DNA from: Iodobacter ciconiae
GTDB lineage: Bacteria; Pseudomonadota; Gammaproteobacteria; Burkholderiales; Chitinibacteraceae
Direction of reading: 5' to 3'
Assembly: GCF_003952345.1 (NCBI RefSeq)
Contig: NZ_CP034433.1
Coordinates: forward strand, 62,001-126,000
DNA: 64,000 nucleotides
A program made the translations under genes and the position numbers. Positions within the stretch are counted from its first letter, which is position 1, and every line of letters starts with the position of its first letter. The notes beneath the pieces are model-generated. The model was not told the DNA's origin, searched no databases, and saw only the letters and a program-made list of their open reading frames with translations. This document shows positions 17,555 through 25,977 of the stretch, piece after piece.

Positions 17555-18336
17555 ATGAATAAAGCGAAGCTTCTTGTAACCGGCTTTTTGGCAAGCTTGC
17601 CCATGATGGCTGTGCAGGCTGGAATAATGCTGCGTATCGGGGTAAACCAGCAGTCATCCGTGCCTTATATCATGGGGGATAATCTGCAGCTGCAGGCTTT
17701 GCCGGGAATTGCAATCGAGCAACTTCGTGCTGCAGCTACATATTGCGGTGCTTCCCCTGAAATTGAACGTTATCCCTCGCTGCGCTTATTAAATAATTTA
17801 AAAATAAATTTAATTCAGGGCGTGCTAATGCTCTCTTATTCAGAGGAGCGTGCCTCTTTTGCTGCCTATCCTATGCTTGATGAATTGCCCGATCATAGTC
17901 AGCGTTTAACCACACTGAGTCATGTTTTTTTTGTGAATCAGAAATCAACGCTGGTTTGGGATGGTAAGGTGCTTTCCGGTTTACAAGGTAAAGTCGGGGT
18001 GAATACGGGCTGGTCGGTTATTAAAGATCTGGGAGATTTAAATATCCCTTATGAAGTCGCGCAAGTGTTGAAAATAACTTTGCTAAATTAAATGTGGATC
18101 GTATTGATGCCTATGCTACGCAGCGAAATATAGCGGATGCTTTTTTAGAGCAGAATAAAAAATTAAAAATGCGGCTTTTGGAGCCTGATATCAGTGCCAA
18201 AGATTACTTTTTAGTTTTTAGTAAATCTTTTTATACTGAGCAACCCAAACTGGCAGCCTGTATCTGGAAAAATATAGGGGATGAGCGTGACCGGTTTTTA
18301 AAAAAACGAATTCCTGTTTATTTACGCGAGAAATAA
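17555..18336 (+). pseudogene. Periplasmic solute-binding protein (SBP_bac_3-like), frameshifted
   Basis: Begins with a signal peptide (MNKAKLLVTGFLASLPMMAV, cleavage near AQAG) and a family-type N-terminal domain: LRIGVNQQSSVPYIM, then GIAIEQLRAAATYCG, then FFVNQKSTLVWDGKVLSGLQ and KVGVNTGWSVIKDLGDL. The frame ends at 18089-18091, but the domain continues without a break in another frame: NFAKLNVDRIDAYATQRNIADAF and onward to the stop at 18336. So one indel near 18058-18075 (reading GAAGTCGCG) splits a ~260-residue protein. It could be a true recent pseudogene or a sequencing error. The GNAT gene start overlaps its stop by one base, implying they were one transcript. Confidence 0.7.
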
Positions 18337-18824
18337 TGAATATTGTTGCAATGACTCCCGAATTATTCACCCGGTTCTGGCCGGTATTTTCTGCAATTAT
18401 TCAGGCAGAAGAAACCTATGCATTTGATCCTTGTTTGAATGAGCAGCAGGCATTTGATCTGTGGTGTACCTTGCCTGTTGAAACCTATGCTGCGGTAGAA
18501 AATAACACTGTGCTGGGCAGCTACTTTATTAAAGCCAATGCCAGTGGTCCGGGCGCACATGTAAGTAATTGCGGCTATATGGTGGCAGACGCAGCCAGAG
18601 GCAAAGGCGCAGCCAAAGTGCTATGCCAGCATTCAAAACAGCGGGCACTAGCCATGCAATTTAATGCGGTGGTTTCAAGTAACACCGTGGCTGTGGCGCT
18701 GTGGCAAAAGCTGGGTTTTGAAGTAATCGGCAGGGTGCCTAAAGCCTACCGGCATAAGCAGCTGGGCTTTGTAGATACGCTGGTAATGTATCAGTGGCTG
18801 GCTGCAGATGAAAGTGTGGCCTGA
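18336..18824 (+). CDS. GNAT-family N-acetyltransferase
   Basis: 162-residue acetyltransferase. The acetyl-CoA motif is VADAARGKGAAKVLCQHSKQ (R/Q-x-x-G-x-G/A at ~residues 87-101), preceded by the strand HVSNCGYMVA and followed by the family strand-helix AVVSSNTVAVALWQKLGF and EVIGRVPKAYRH. These enzymes move an acetyl group from acetyl-CoA to an amine on a small molecule or protein; the substrate cannot be told. The ATG at 18336 overlaps the stop of the frameshifted solute-binding protein (ATAATGA-type junction), so translation was probably coupled to it. Both may belong to a common operon that has lost its first gene. Confidence 0.85.
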   Translation: MNIVAMTPELFTRFWPVFSAIIQAEETYAFDPCLNEQQAFDLWCTLPVETYAAVENNTVLGSYFIKANASGPGAHVSNCGYMVADAARGKGAAKVLCQHSKQRALAMQFNAVVSSNTVAVALWQKLGFEVIGRVPKAYRHKQLGFVDTLVMYQWLAADESVA

Positions 18825-18872
18825 TTTGCAAGAGGGACAGGCTTTTAAGCAAGCATTCTGAGGCTGAAGATA

Positions 18873-18980
18873 TTTCACAAAACGCAGCAAGCACAAATCA
18901 CAAAAGCTCATCACAGAGGGCGTTGTTTGGTAGTAACGGCTGCCTCTGTGATGCTCGGTGTTTTTTGTGGTTTAAAGTTT
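18873..18980. repeat. R2-like palindromic repeat before the sensor kinase
   Basis: TCATCACAGAGGGCG and the opposing GCCTCTGTGATGCTCGGTG form an inverted repeat around a TTGTTTGGTAGTAACGG centre, with further ATCACAAAA / TTTTTTGTGG arms. It is a diverged R2 copy and may end transcription from both the GNAT gene and the convergent sensor kinase. Confidence 0.5.
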
Positions 18981-19018
18981 AGCACCCGCTCAGAACAGGC
19001 TGAAGGCGGGGGATCGCC

Positions 19019-20236
19019 TTAAATTTTTCTTTTCAAACTAACCTTAAAACAACTCCCCCCGCCTGCAGGCGTTTGATATTCAACCCTCCCGCCATGATGC
19101 TCGGCAATCCGTTTTACCAGCGCTAGCCCCAGGCCATGGCCGCCTTTGCCTTCGGGCGTGCCGGGCGGGCGGTAAAAGGGCTCGAAGATACGCGGCTGTG
19201 CGGCGGCAGCAATACCTTCGCCCTGATCACAAATGTAAAGCTGCACCCGATCCGTCTCAGGGGCAATACGGATGCTTAATGGTGCTGCGCCATAGCGCCT
19301 GGCGTTTTCCAGTAGATTTCGGATAAGGCGTTTTAAGAGTCTCGGGTCTGCTTCGATCTCGGTATCGGGGCCTTCTACGCTGGCCTGGTAGGGCGCAGCT
19401 TCAATCTGGCATAACGCAAGTAAATCCAGACGCTGGGTTTGCAGGCTATCCGGTCTTGCATCAAGGCGGCTCATCAGCAGGATTTCTTCGACTAATTCAT
19501 TAAGTTCGCTAATATTCTGGCTCAGCTCTTTCTGTAAATGGGCAGGGGCATGATCGCCAAGCAAGGTGGCGGCCATTTGCAGGCGGGCCAGCGGCGAGCG
19601 TAATTCGTGCGAGGCGTGGGCGAGCAGGTTTTTATGTGCGTTTAGCAGCTCGGCAATTTGCCCGGCGGCGTGGTTAAAGCGAATCGACAGCCGGGACACT
19701 TCGTCTTTGCCATATACAGGCAAGCGCGCAGAAAAATTTCCTTCACCCAGAGCATCAAGCTGATTGGCGAGGGCTTCCAGGCGGCGGCTGAGTTTGCGTG
19801 TCAGTGGAATTGCTGCAACGGCAATAGCCAGTGCCAGCATGGCAAAGCCTGCCAGTAAGCCGGGGTTTTTTTCCCGATGGGCTGGGCGGCCAACCAGAAT
19901 CAGGCGCTGGTCAGGCAGACGTAATTGAAAAATGCGCGGCTTACCCTGTTTTAATTCTAAAGGCTCGCCTACGCTGGCAATCATTTGCCCGTTTGCTGCA
20001 TAAAGGCTGATGGGGATATCGAATTCCTGAGTTAGCCGGGTAAAGGCCTCGGCTTGTGCGGCGATGGCCTGATCGGCAGGCGGCAGCGCCACAGCCAGCA
20101 AATTGGCTGTGCCGTGGATTAAACGTCGGGGAGGCGGGTCGTCATGCCATTGATAAAGCAGCCCAGCCAGAAGCGCAAATAACACCAGGCTGCCGACAAC
20201 GGTAAAGTAAATCTGCCAGTAAAGCTTATGCCGCAC
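19019..20236 (-). CDS. Sensor histidine kinase (RstB-like)
   Basis: 405 residues: transmembrane helix at ~8-28, a ~95-residue periplasmic loop, second helix at ~128-147, HAMP linker, then HisKA with the phospho-accepting His210 in ASHELRSPLARLQMA and the ATPase domain with NLLENARRYG (N box), DQGEGIA (G1) and GGHGLGLALVKRIAE (G2). All boxes are intact. The periplasmic loop fits the RstB class of envelope or acid/metal sensors. Its response regulator (20734-21420) lies upstream in the same direction but is separated by about 500 bases containing an R1 element; expression may depend on its own promoter. The Spy-like gene at 21508 completes the likely envelope-stress unit. Confidence 0.9.
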   Translation of the reverse strand: MRHKLYWQIYFTVVGSLVLFALLAGLLYQWHDDPPPRRLIHGTANLLAVALPPADQAIAAQAEAFTRLTQEFDIPISLYAANGQMIASVGEPLELKQGKPRIFQLRLPDQRLILVGRPAHREKNPGLLAGFAMLALAIAVAAIPLTRKLSRRLEALANQLDALGEGNFSARLPVYGKDEVSRLSIRFNHAAGQIAELLNAHKNLLAHASHELRSPLARLQMAATLLGDHAPAHLQKELSQNISELNELVEEILLMSRLDARPDSLQTQRLDLLALCQIEAAPYQASVEGPDTEIEADPRLLKRLIRNLLENARRYGAAPLSIRIAPETDRVQLYICDQGEGIAAAAQPRIFEPFYRPPGTPEGKGGHGLGLALVKRIAEHHGGRVEYQTPAGGGSCFKVSLKRKI

Positions 20237-20279
20237 GGTGAGTCCTTTTTAGGGTGATATTTGATCCAGGGCTGATAAA

Positions 20280-20612
20280 TCCCTATACGTGCCAACCAAA
20301 TTGTTTTTTTAGCAAACAGCGAAAAAGCATAATAACTACGTTCTTTGCATAGGGCTTCAAAGTCCCCTTGAAACACGCCGGAGCGAGGAACAAGCGGGGC
20401 GGGGGATCGCTTGGGAGCGAGGTACGAGCCAATCCCGCCCGCCGCCATCTCGATTGTCCGTAGTGCAGGAGCTTTCGTGTTTCGCGGGGTCGCCTTCTTT
20501 GGTTTCGTTTCTTGGCAAAGCAAGAAAGGAAGGCCCTGAGGTGGTTACCGCTACAAAATCACGTGCCGAAGGCACTAAAGATCTTTTTGATTTTGCGTAG
20601 CGCCTATGGGGT
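20280..20612 (+). repeat. R1 dispersed element, full copy (copy 2)
   Basis: 333 bases between response regulator and kinase. Ends are imperfect inverted repeats: left CCCTATACGTGCCAACC, right (reverse complement) ACCCCATAGGCGCTACGC. Interior shares AGCGAGGAACAAGC, GGGAGCGAGG, TTTCTTGGCAAAGCAAGAAA and GTGCCGAAGGCAC with the other copies. No conserved reading frame. Confidence 0.7.
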
Positions 20613-20733
20613 GCAACCCGCGAGCGATGCTGAAAAAACGCGGGTTTCACCCGCCCTATGATGATTCAACCCTTGTACGGCAGCATCTGGGTAAGTTGAT
20701 AGGTTTGGGTTTATCCACAGAGTGGCGCAGCCA

Positions 20734-21420
20734 TTAATCATCCGTTTTAGCAAAAACATAACCCACGCTGCGCACGGTGATGATGCGTTTGGGGGCTTTG
20801 GAGTCGTCCCCCAGCGCGGCGCGTAGTTTGGAGATGTGTACGTCGATGCTGCGGTCAAAGGCTTCCAGCGTTTCACCGCGTACCTGATCCAGAATCTGCT
20901 CGCGGCTCAGTACTTTACCGGCGTGGCGGGCGAGGCAAAGTAGTAAATCAAACTGGTAGCTGGTGATGCTGCATGCTTGCCCGGCCACGAGTACGCTGCG
21001 GGCGTCGGCGTCGATTTCTATATTGCCAAAGGTGAGCGGGCTGCTGCTCTCTGTGCTGTGTTGGCGGCGCAGTATGGCACGTAAGCGGGCGAGTAACTCT
21101 CTGGCATCAAAGGGTTTGGCAAGGTAGTCGTCGGCGCCTAATTCCAGCCCCACAATCCGGTCGGTCACATCGCCTCTGGCGGTGAGCATTAGAATAGGCA
21201 GCGCCTGGGTCTGGCGAATCTGCCGGCATAAATCAAGGCCGTCTGCGTCGGGCAGCATTAAATCCAGGATCAGCGCATCAAAGCTGCGGCTGGCAAGCGC
21301 TGCCAAGCCCCGTTTACCATCGTGTGCCACTTCCACCGCAAAGCCTTGCTGCCGTAAATACTCAGCCAGCATGGCGGTAAGTCGTTCATCGTCGTCGATC
21401 AGTAAGAGCTGTCTGGACAT
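20734..21420 (-). CDS. Response regulator, OmpR/RstA type
   Basis: 228 residues. Receiver domain at 1-120 with the acidic pocket (Asp10, Asp11), the phosphorylation site Asp53 in ALILDLMLPDADGLDL, Thr in LMLTARGDVTDRI, and Lys in ADDYLAKPFDARELL; winged-helix DNA-binding domain from ~130, with RSIDVHISKLRAALGDD and RTVRSVGYVFA at the end. Partner of the sensor kinase at 19019-20236. It lies 87 bases after the Spy-like gene on the same strand, so spy-regulator-kinase was probably one operon, now interrupted by an R1 element between regulator and kinase. Confidence 0.92.
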   Translation of the reverse strand: MSRQLLLIDDDERLTAMLAEYLRQQGFAVEVAHDGKRGLAALASRSFDALILDLMLPDADGLDLCRQIRQTQALPILMLTARGDVTDRIVGLELGADDYLAKPFDARELLARLRAILRRQHSTESSSPLTFGNIEIDADARSVLVAGQACSITSYQFDLLLCLARHAGKVLSREQILDQVRGETLEAFDRSIDVHISKLRAALGDDSKAPKRIITVRSVGYVFAKTDD

Positions 21421-21507
21421 GCGATCCCTGTTTTGTTGATGGCATAGGAGTGGTTTCAGCCACGATGTGATCTGTGGCTGAGATGATGCTTATGACCAGA
21501 AGCCTGC

Positions 21508-22011
21508 TTAGCCGCGATTACGGCCTTTTCTGTCCATTTTTTCTATCAGTTTAAGCCTTTGCTCCGGAGTCAGAATTTTACTGGCTTCGGCGAGAATGGC
21601 GGTTAGTTTACGGGATGATTCATCCATCGTCTTGATTTTGGCAGCACGTAGTGTTTCTAGCTGAGCGGCATCAACAGTGGTCTGGCTTAAGGCTTTACGC
21701 AGCTCATCATGGTTGTTTCGCATGGTTTCATGTTGCGCTTTCATTTCCTTGGAGGCTTGCTCGGCAAGCTGATTGAGCTGGACTTTTTGCGCATCTGTTG
21801 CGCCGACTTCCTGCAATGCTTTATCCAGGCGGCTCTGCATCATTTTGTGCATTTGCTCCGGATTGCCGCGGCGCATACCCGGGCCGTCACCACAATGGCC
21901 TGGTGCAGCTGCGTAGGCGATACCACCTAAAGAAAGCCCCATTACCGCAATGATAGCTGCACGGCGTTTCATATGGTGATGTTGAAATTTGGTTTTAAGT
22001 GCGTTGAACAT
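21508..22011 (-). CDS. Spy/CpxP-like periplasmic protein
   Basis: 167 residues from an ATG with AGAGGAAATCACC just upstream. An N-terminal membrane signal (RRAAIIAVMGLSLGGIAYA) is followed by a long helical, charged mature domain with the LTxxQ-type ends: VGATDAQKVQLNQLAEQA in the first part and ILTPEQRLKLIEKM near the C-terminus. These proteins are ATP-independent periplasmic chaperones or modulators of envelope sensors. Its place directly before a response regulator and an RstB/CpxA-type kinase mirrors the cpxP-cpxRA arrangement, suggesting it is the accessory inhibitor or output of that two-component system. The mature part is rich in Met and His, which could indicate metal contact; that is only a suggestion. 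Confidence 0.82.
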   Translation of the reverse strand: MFNALKTKFQHHHMKRRAAIIAVMGLSLGGIAYAAAPGHCGDGPGMRRGNPEQMHKMMQSRLDKALQEVGATDAQKVQLNQLAEQASKEMKAQHETMRNNHDELRKALSQTTVDAAQLETLRAAKIKTMDESSRKLTAILAEASKILTPEQRLKLIEKMDRKGRNRG

Positions 22012-22216
22012 GGTGATTTCCTCTGAGATAGTTTGGTTTTGCAAGATGACTTGCAACAACTGCACAATAGCTGCCTGAGGTAAAGCATCTGTGTTGTTTG
22101 TGTAAAGTTATGTGTAGTGGAGGCGCGCGCATGGGGGTAAGCTTCACTTAAGCCCCGCTGTCTGGGGTGTTATCATTGTCAGCATTGATTTTTACTCATT
22201 TTAAAGGACACTTTTT

Positions 22217-22597
22217 ATGAAAGACCTGAATACCAGCAATGCCCCTGCCGCTATCGGCCCTTACGTACAAGCCAAAGATATTGGTCAGCTGGTTTTCACT
22301 TCTGGTCAATTGCCTATTGACCCGGCTACGGGTGAAATGCCGGCAGCTGCAGGCGCGCAGGCAACTCAGTGCCTGGCTAATGTGGCAGCAATCTTGCTGG
22401 AAGCGGGCTTGAACGCATCAAATATCATCAAAACGACAGTCTTTGTAAAAGACTTAAACCATTTTGGCGAAGTGAATGAAGCGTATAGCCGTTTTTTTGA
22501 AGGTACCGGCAGCTATCCTGCCCGCAGCTGTGTAGAAGTTGCGCGCCTGCCTAAAGATGCAATGGTTGAAATCGAAGTGATTGCGCTGCGAGCTTAA
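22217..22597 (+). CDS. ridA: RidA family reactive imine/enamine deaminase
   Basis: 126-residue YjgF/YER057c/UK114 protein that hydrolyses reactive 2-aminoacrylate-type imines made by pyridoxal enzymes. It has the full family pattern: NTSNAPAAIGPYVQA at the start, VFTSGQLPIDPATGE, VKTTVF-type strand IIKTTVFVKDLNHF, and the active-site arginine in YPARSCVEVARLPKDA. AAGGACA precedes the ATG. It stands alone with a strong hairpin 26 bases after the stop. Divergent from the Spy-like gene. Confidence 0.93.
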   Translation: MKDLNTSNAPAAIGPYVQAKDIGQLVFTSGQLPIDPATGEMPAAAGAQATQCLANVAAILLEAGLNASNIIKTTVFVKDLNHFGEVNEAYSRFFEGTGSYPARSCVEVARLPKDAMVEIEVIALRA

Positions 22598-22622
22598 GGT
22601 TTTTGCCTGCTAAAAGTATGTA

Positions 22623-22657
22623 CAGCATGGGCAAGGCAGTTTGCCTTGCCCATGCTG
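22623..22657 (+). terminator. Terminator hairpin after ridA
   Basis: Perfect 15-bp stem CAGCATGGGCAAGGC / GCCTTGCCCATGCTG with loop AGTTT. No long T-run follows, so termination may need Rho or the stem alone. Confidence 0.65.
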
Positions 22658-23139
22658 CATGGTGGTGATTGCTTAGTCGCACCAGGGCGGGTGAAACCCT
22701 GATGAGTAAAGCAAATATGAAAAAGATCTTGTTAATGCCTTTGGGCCGTTGATTTTTGCTTTGCCAGGAATGTAAGCCAAATGGATCTGAAATACGAAAT
22801 CCCTGCGGCAGGCAGGCGCTTAGGGGCGTTTCAATGGAATACTTTACTCTGACGCGGCCTGGCAGAGATTAAAACATCATATATTCAGGTTTGAAATTGC
22901 TTAACAAACAATGGCTTAATTTGAAATCTGCTTCACTTTATGAAACTTTGTGCTTTTCCTGGCTCAAAGCTGGGGTTCTTCTGCAGCAATGCCCTGCGGG
23001 GAGAAAAGCTTGTCTTTCTTATTATTCCCCGCCTAAAGCATATAAGTAGCTTCGTGATGTTTGTTTTCTGTTCAAACATGAATACTCGAGTCAGTTATAT
23101 TGTTGTGTGCAACCTATTTTTCCTAACCCGATGGAAACT
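22658..23139. other. Intergenic, about 480 bases, leader of the M16 peptidase gene
   Basis: Contains a short AGGGCGGGTGAAACCCT palindrome at about 22686, a motif type also seen at the edge of R1 copy 2 (20640-20655). No conserved reading frame or RNA gene was seen. The promoter of the peptidase gene should lie in the AT-rich right half. Confidence 0.5.
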
Positions 23140-25920
23140 ATGAAGCCTTCTCGTCTGACATTTTTAAGCTTGGCGCTTGCCCTTGCTTTTCTGCCTGCAA
23201 TTAGCCCGGCAGCCGCTAAATCTGTGGCAAGCAGCAGTGCCGCGGCTTCGGGTTTAAAGCTCATTCGTATTGTTGAAGGGGTGAGTGAATATGAGCTGAG
23301 TAATGGTTTGAAAGTATTGCTGGTGCCTGATGCCAGTAAACCCATTACCACGGTGAATATTACTTACCGTGTGGGCTCCAGGCACGAAAATTATGGCGAA
23401 ACTGGGATGGCCCACCTCCTTGAGCACTTGATGTTTAAAGGGAGTAAGGCGCATCCAAGGCTTTGGGAAGAAATGAGTCAGCGCGGCGTGCAATTTAACG
23501 GCACTACATGGCTTGATCGTACTAACTATTACGAAACCTTTGCGGCAAAGCCCGAGACGCTGGAATGGGCGATCTCTATGGAAGCGGATCGCATGGTGAA
23601 TTCGCGCATATCCGGCGATGATTTAAAAACCGAATTTTCTGTTGTTCGTAATGAAATGGAAAAAAACGAAAATTCGGCAGCACGCATTTTGATTCAGCGG
23701 ATTTTATCGGCAGCTTATCAATGGCATAACTACGGTAAAGACACGATCGGCGCGCGTACCGATGTAGAAAACGTCAGCATTCCGCGCTTGCAGGATTTCT
23801 GGCGCAAATATTATCAGCCCGATAATGCGGTACTGGTGGTGGCGGGCTCTTTTGATGCCGCCCAGACGTTAAAACTGATTGAAAAAAAATTCGGTGTGAT
23901 TCCACGCCCTAAACGCGTGCTTGAAAATACCTATACCCTGGATCCGGTGCAAGACGGCGAGCGTAGCGTGGTGGTACGCCGTGTGGGTGATACCCAGTTT
24001 GTAGGGGCGGCTTACCATACCGTGCCGGCAGCGCATCCTGATTACGCGGCTTTTGAAGCGCTTTCGGTTATTTTGGGTGACACGCCCAATGGTCGCTTAT
24101 ATAAATCGCTGGTAGAAAGTAAATTAGGCACAGGCATCTTTGCATGGGCCGCTAATCTGGAAGAGCCCGGTTTTATTTTGTTTGGTGTTGAATTACGCGG
24201 TGAGCAAAATAGGGCTGCTTTTGTTGAAGATAATAATATTGTAATGGCTAAAAAAGTCTTAATTGACACTATTGAAGATTTAGCCAGCAACCCGATCAGT
24301 GATGAGGAACTTGCGCGGGCTAAAGCAAAAATTGATAGTGATATGAATAAAGTATTTAATAGCCCCGAGCAATTGGGCGTGGCTTTATCGGATCATATTG
24401 GTAATGGCGATTGGCGTTTACTCTTTTTATTAAGGGACCGGGTTAAAGCATTAAGCAAAGCAGATGTGCAGCGCGTGGCGCAAACCTGGCTTAAAGCCAG
24501 CAATCGCACGACGGGTGAGTTTATTCCAGAGGCCGATCCGCAACGTGCACCTGTTGCTGCCAAAGTAGATATGGCTGAGCAAATCAAACAATTTAAGCCG
24601 GGTGTGGCCCTGGCAGCAGGGGAACGCTTTGATGCTTCACCTGAAAATATTGATCAGCGCACGCATAGTGGCCAGTTTGCCAATGGCATGAAATACGCAT
24701 TTCTGTCTAAGTCCACCCGTGGCAATACGGTATCGGCCAGTTTATCTTTTAATATGGGTAATGAAAAAAACCTGCAAGGTAAAGTGATTGCTGCGGCTTT
24801 AACTGCAGATATGCTTAATCGCGGGACTAAAAAATTAACAGGCAAACAATTTTCCGAGCAGCTGAATAAGCTACAGGCCAAATTGCAAATCGGAGGGGAT
24901 GTAGATCGTGTTGCGGTTTATCTGGAAACTACAAAAGGCAATTTAGCAAAAGTATTGGATTTGGTGAACGATGCATTGCGTGAGCCTGCTTTTGATGAAA
25001 AAGAATTTATACTGCTGATTAATCAGGAATTAGCTCGTCTGGAATCAGCACTTAAAGAGCCTCAGATGGTTGCCAGTAATTTGCTTAAAAGCAAATTGAA
25101 TACCTGGCCAGCTGGAGACCCGCGTGCTTATATAGAGACCGAGCAACAAATTATACAAATCAAAGCAATAAAGCTGGATGAGCTTAAGTCTTTTTGGGGG
25201 GCTTTTTATGGTGCAGAACACGCCGAGGTCGCGGTAGTCGGTGATTTTGACGAGGCCGCAGTGAAGGCCCAGTTAGCAAAACAATATGGCAGCTGGAATG
25301 CGCAGCAGGGTTATGCACGTTTGGTACGGCCATTTCAGGCAAATAAATCGCTGGATATCAAGCAACAAACACCAGACAAAGCCAATGCCTTTTTTATTGG
25401 CCGCATTGCCCTGCCTGTAGGTGAGCAGCATGCTGATTATCCGGCGCTGGCTTTTGCCAATTATCTTTTGGGCGGGAGTATGAATTCCAGAATTCTGGAG
25501 CGTATCCGCCAGAAAGATGGTATCAGCTACGGCGGCGGCTCCAGTGTGCAGGTATCAAGTCAGGATGAATCGGGTCATTTTATTACTTACGCGATTTATG
25601 CACCTGAAAATCGAGCCAGGCTGGAGGCGGGGATTCGTGAAGAAATCGAGCGGGTACGCAAAGATGGCTTCACCGAGGCAGAAATTAAGCCGGGAAAAGA
25701 AAGCTTTGTGCAACAAATGCAATTATCCCGTACCCAGGACAGCAGCCTTGCCGCAATGCTAGCCAGTAATCTGCATCTGGGCAGAACCATGCAATTTAGT
25801 GCTGATTTTGAAGCCAGATTAAAAGCACTCAGCCCGGAGCAAATTAAAGCTGTAATGGTGAAATATATCGATCCGGCCCAGTTATCTGTGGTTTATGCAG
25901 GAAATTTTGATAAGAAGTAA
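23140..25920 (+). CDS. M16-family zinc peptidase (pitrilysin type), exported
   Basis: 926 residues. A signal peptide (MKPSRLTFLSLALALAFLPA ... AAAKS) indicates periplasmic location. The inverted zinc motif H-x-x-E-H is HLLEH (His92, Glu95, His96), followed by MFKGS; the distal glutamate is expected about 75 residues later in the VRNEMEKNENS helix. The second half, from about residue 480, is the catalytically dead M16_C partner half with SFNMGNEKNLQGKV and LGGSMNSRILERIRQKDG, so the protein contains both halves of the clamshell fused. Start at 23140 is preferred because GGAAACT precedes it; ATG at 23131 or a GTG at 23107 are alternatives. Full length and undamaged. Confidence 0.9.
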   Translation: MKPSRLTFLSLALALAFLPAISPAAAKSVASSSAAASGLKLIRIVEGVSEYELSNGLKVLLVPDASKPITTVNITYRVGSRHENYGETGMAHLLEHLMFKGSKAHPRLWEEMSQRGVQFNGTTWLDRTNYYETFAAKPETLEWAISMEADRMVNSRISGDDLKTEFSVVRNEMEKNENSAARILIQRILSAAYQWHNYGKDTIGARTDVENVSIPRLQDFWRKYYQPDNAVLVVAGSFDAAQTLKLIEKKFGVIPRPKRVLENTYTLDPVQDGERSVVVRRVGDTQFVGAAYHTVPAAHPDYAAFEALSVILGDTPNGRLYKSLVESKLGTGIFAWAANLEEPGFILFGVELRGEQNRAAFVEDNNIVMAKKVLIDTIEDLASNPISDEELARAKAKIDSDMNKVFNSPEQLGVALSDHIGNGDWRLLFLLRDRVKALSKADVQRVAQTWLKASNRTTGEFIPEADPQRAPVAAKVDMAEQIKQFKPGVALAAGERFDASPENIDQRTHSGQFANGMKYAFLSKSTRGNTVSASLSFNMGNEKNLQGKVIAAALTADMLNRGTKKLTGKQFSEQLNKLQAKLQIGGDVDRVAVYLETTKGNLAKVLDLVNDALREPAFDEKEFILLINQELARLESALKEPQMVASNLLKSKLNTWPAGDPRAYIETEQQIIQIKAIKLDELKSFWGAFYGAEHAEVAVVGDFDEAAVKAQLAKQYGSWNAQQGYARLVRPFQANKSLDIKQQTPDKANAFFIGRIALPVGEQHADYPALAFANYLLGGSMNSRILERIRQKDGISYGGGSSVQVSSQDESGHFITYAIYAPENRARLEAGIREEIERVRKDGFTEAEIKPGKESFVQQMQLSRTQDSSLAAMLASNLHLGRTMQFSADFEARLKALSPEQIKAVMVKYIDPAQLSVVYAGNFDKK

Positions 25921-25930
25921 TGGTACTTAG

Positions 25931-25966
25931 AAAAAAAGCCGGCATTTACAAATGCCGGCTTTTTTA
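25931..25966. terminator. Bidirectional Rho-independent terminator
   Basis: AAAAAAGCCGGCATTT faces AAATGCCGGCTTTTTT: an about 15-bp GC-rich stem flanked by A-run and T-run, serving both the M16 gene and the convergent ABC permease gene. Confidence 0.9.
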
Positions 25967-25977
25967 TATTCGCTTCT

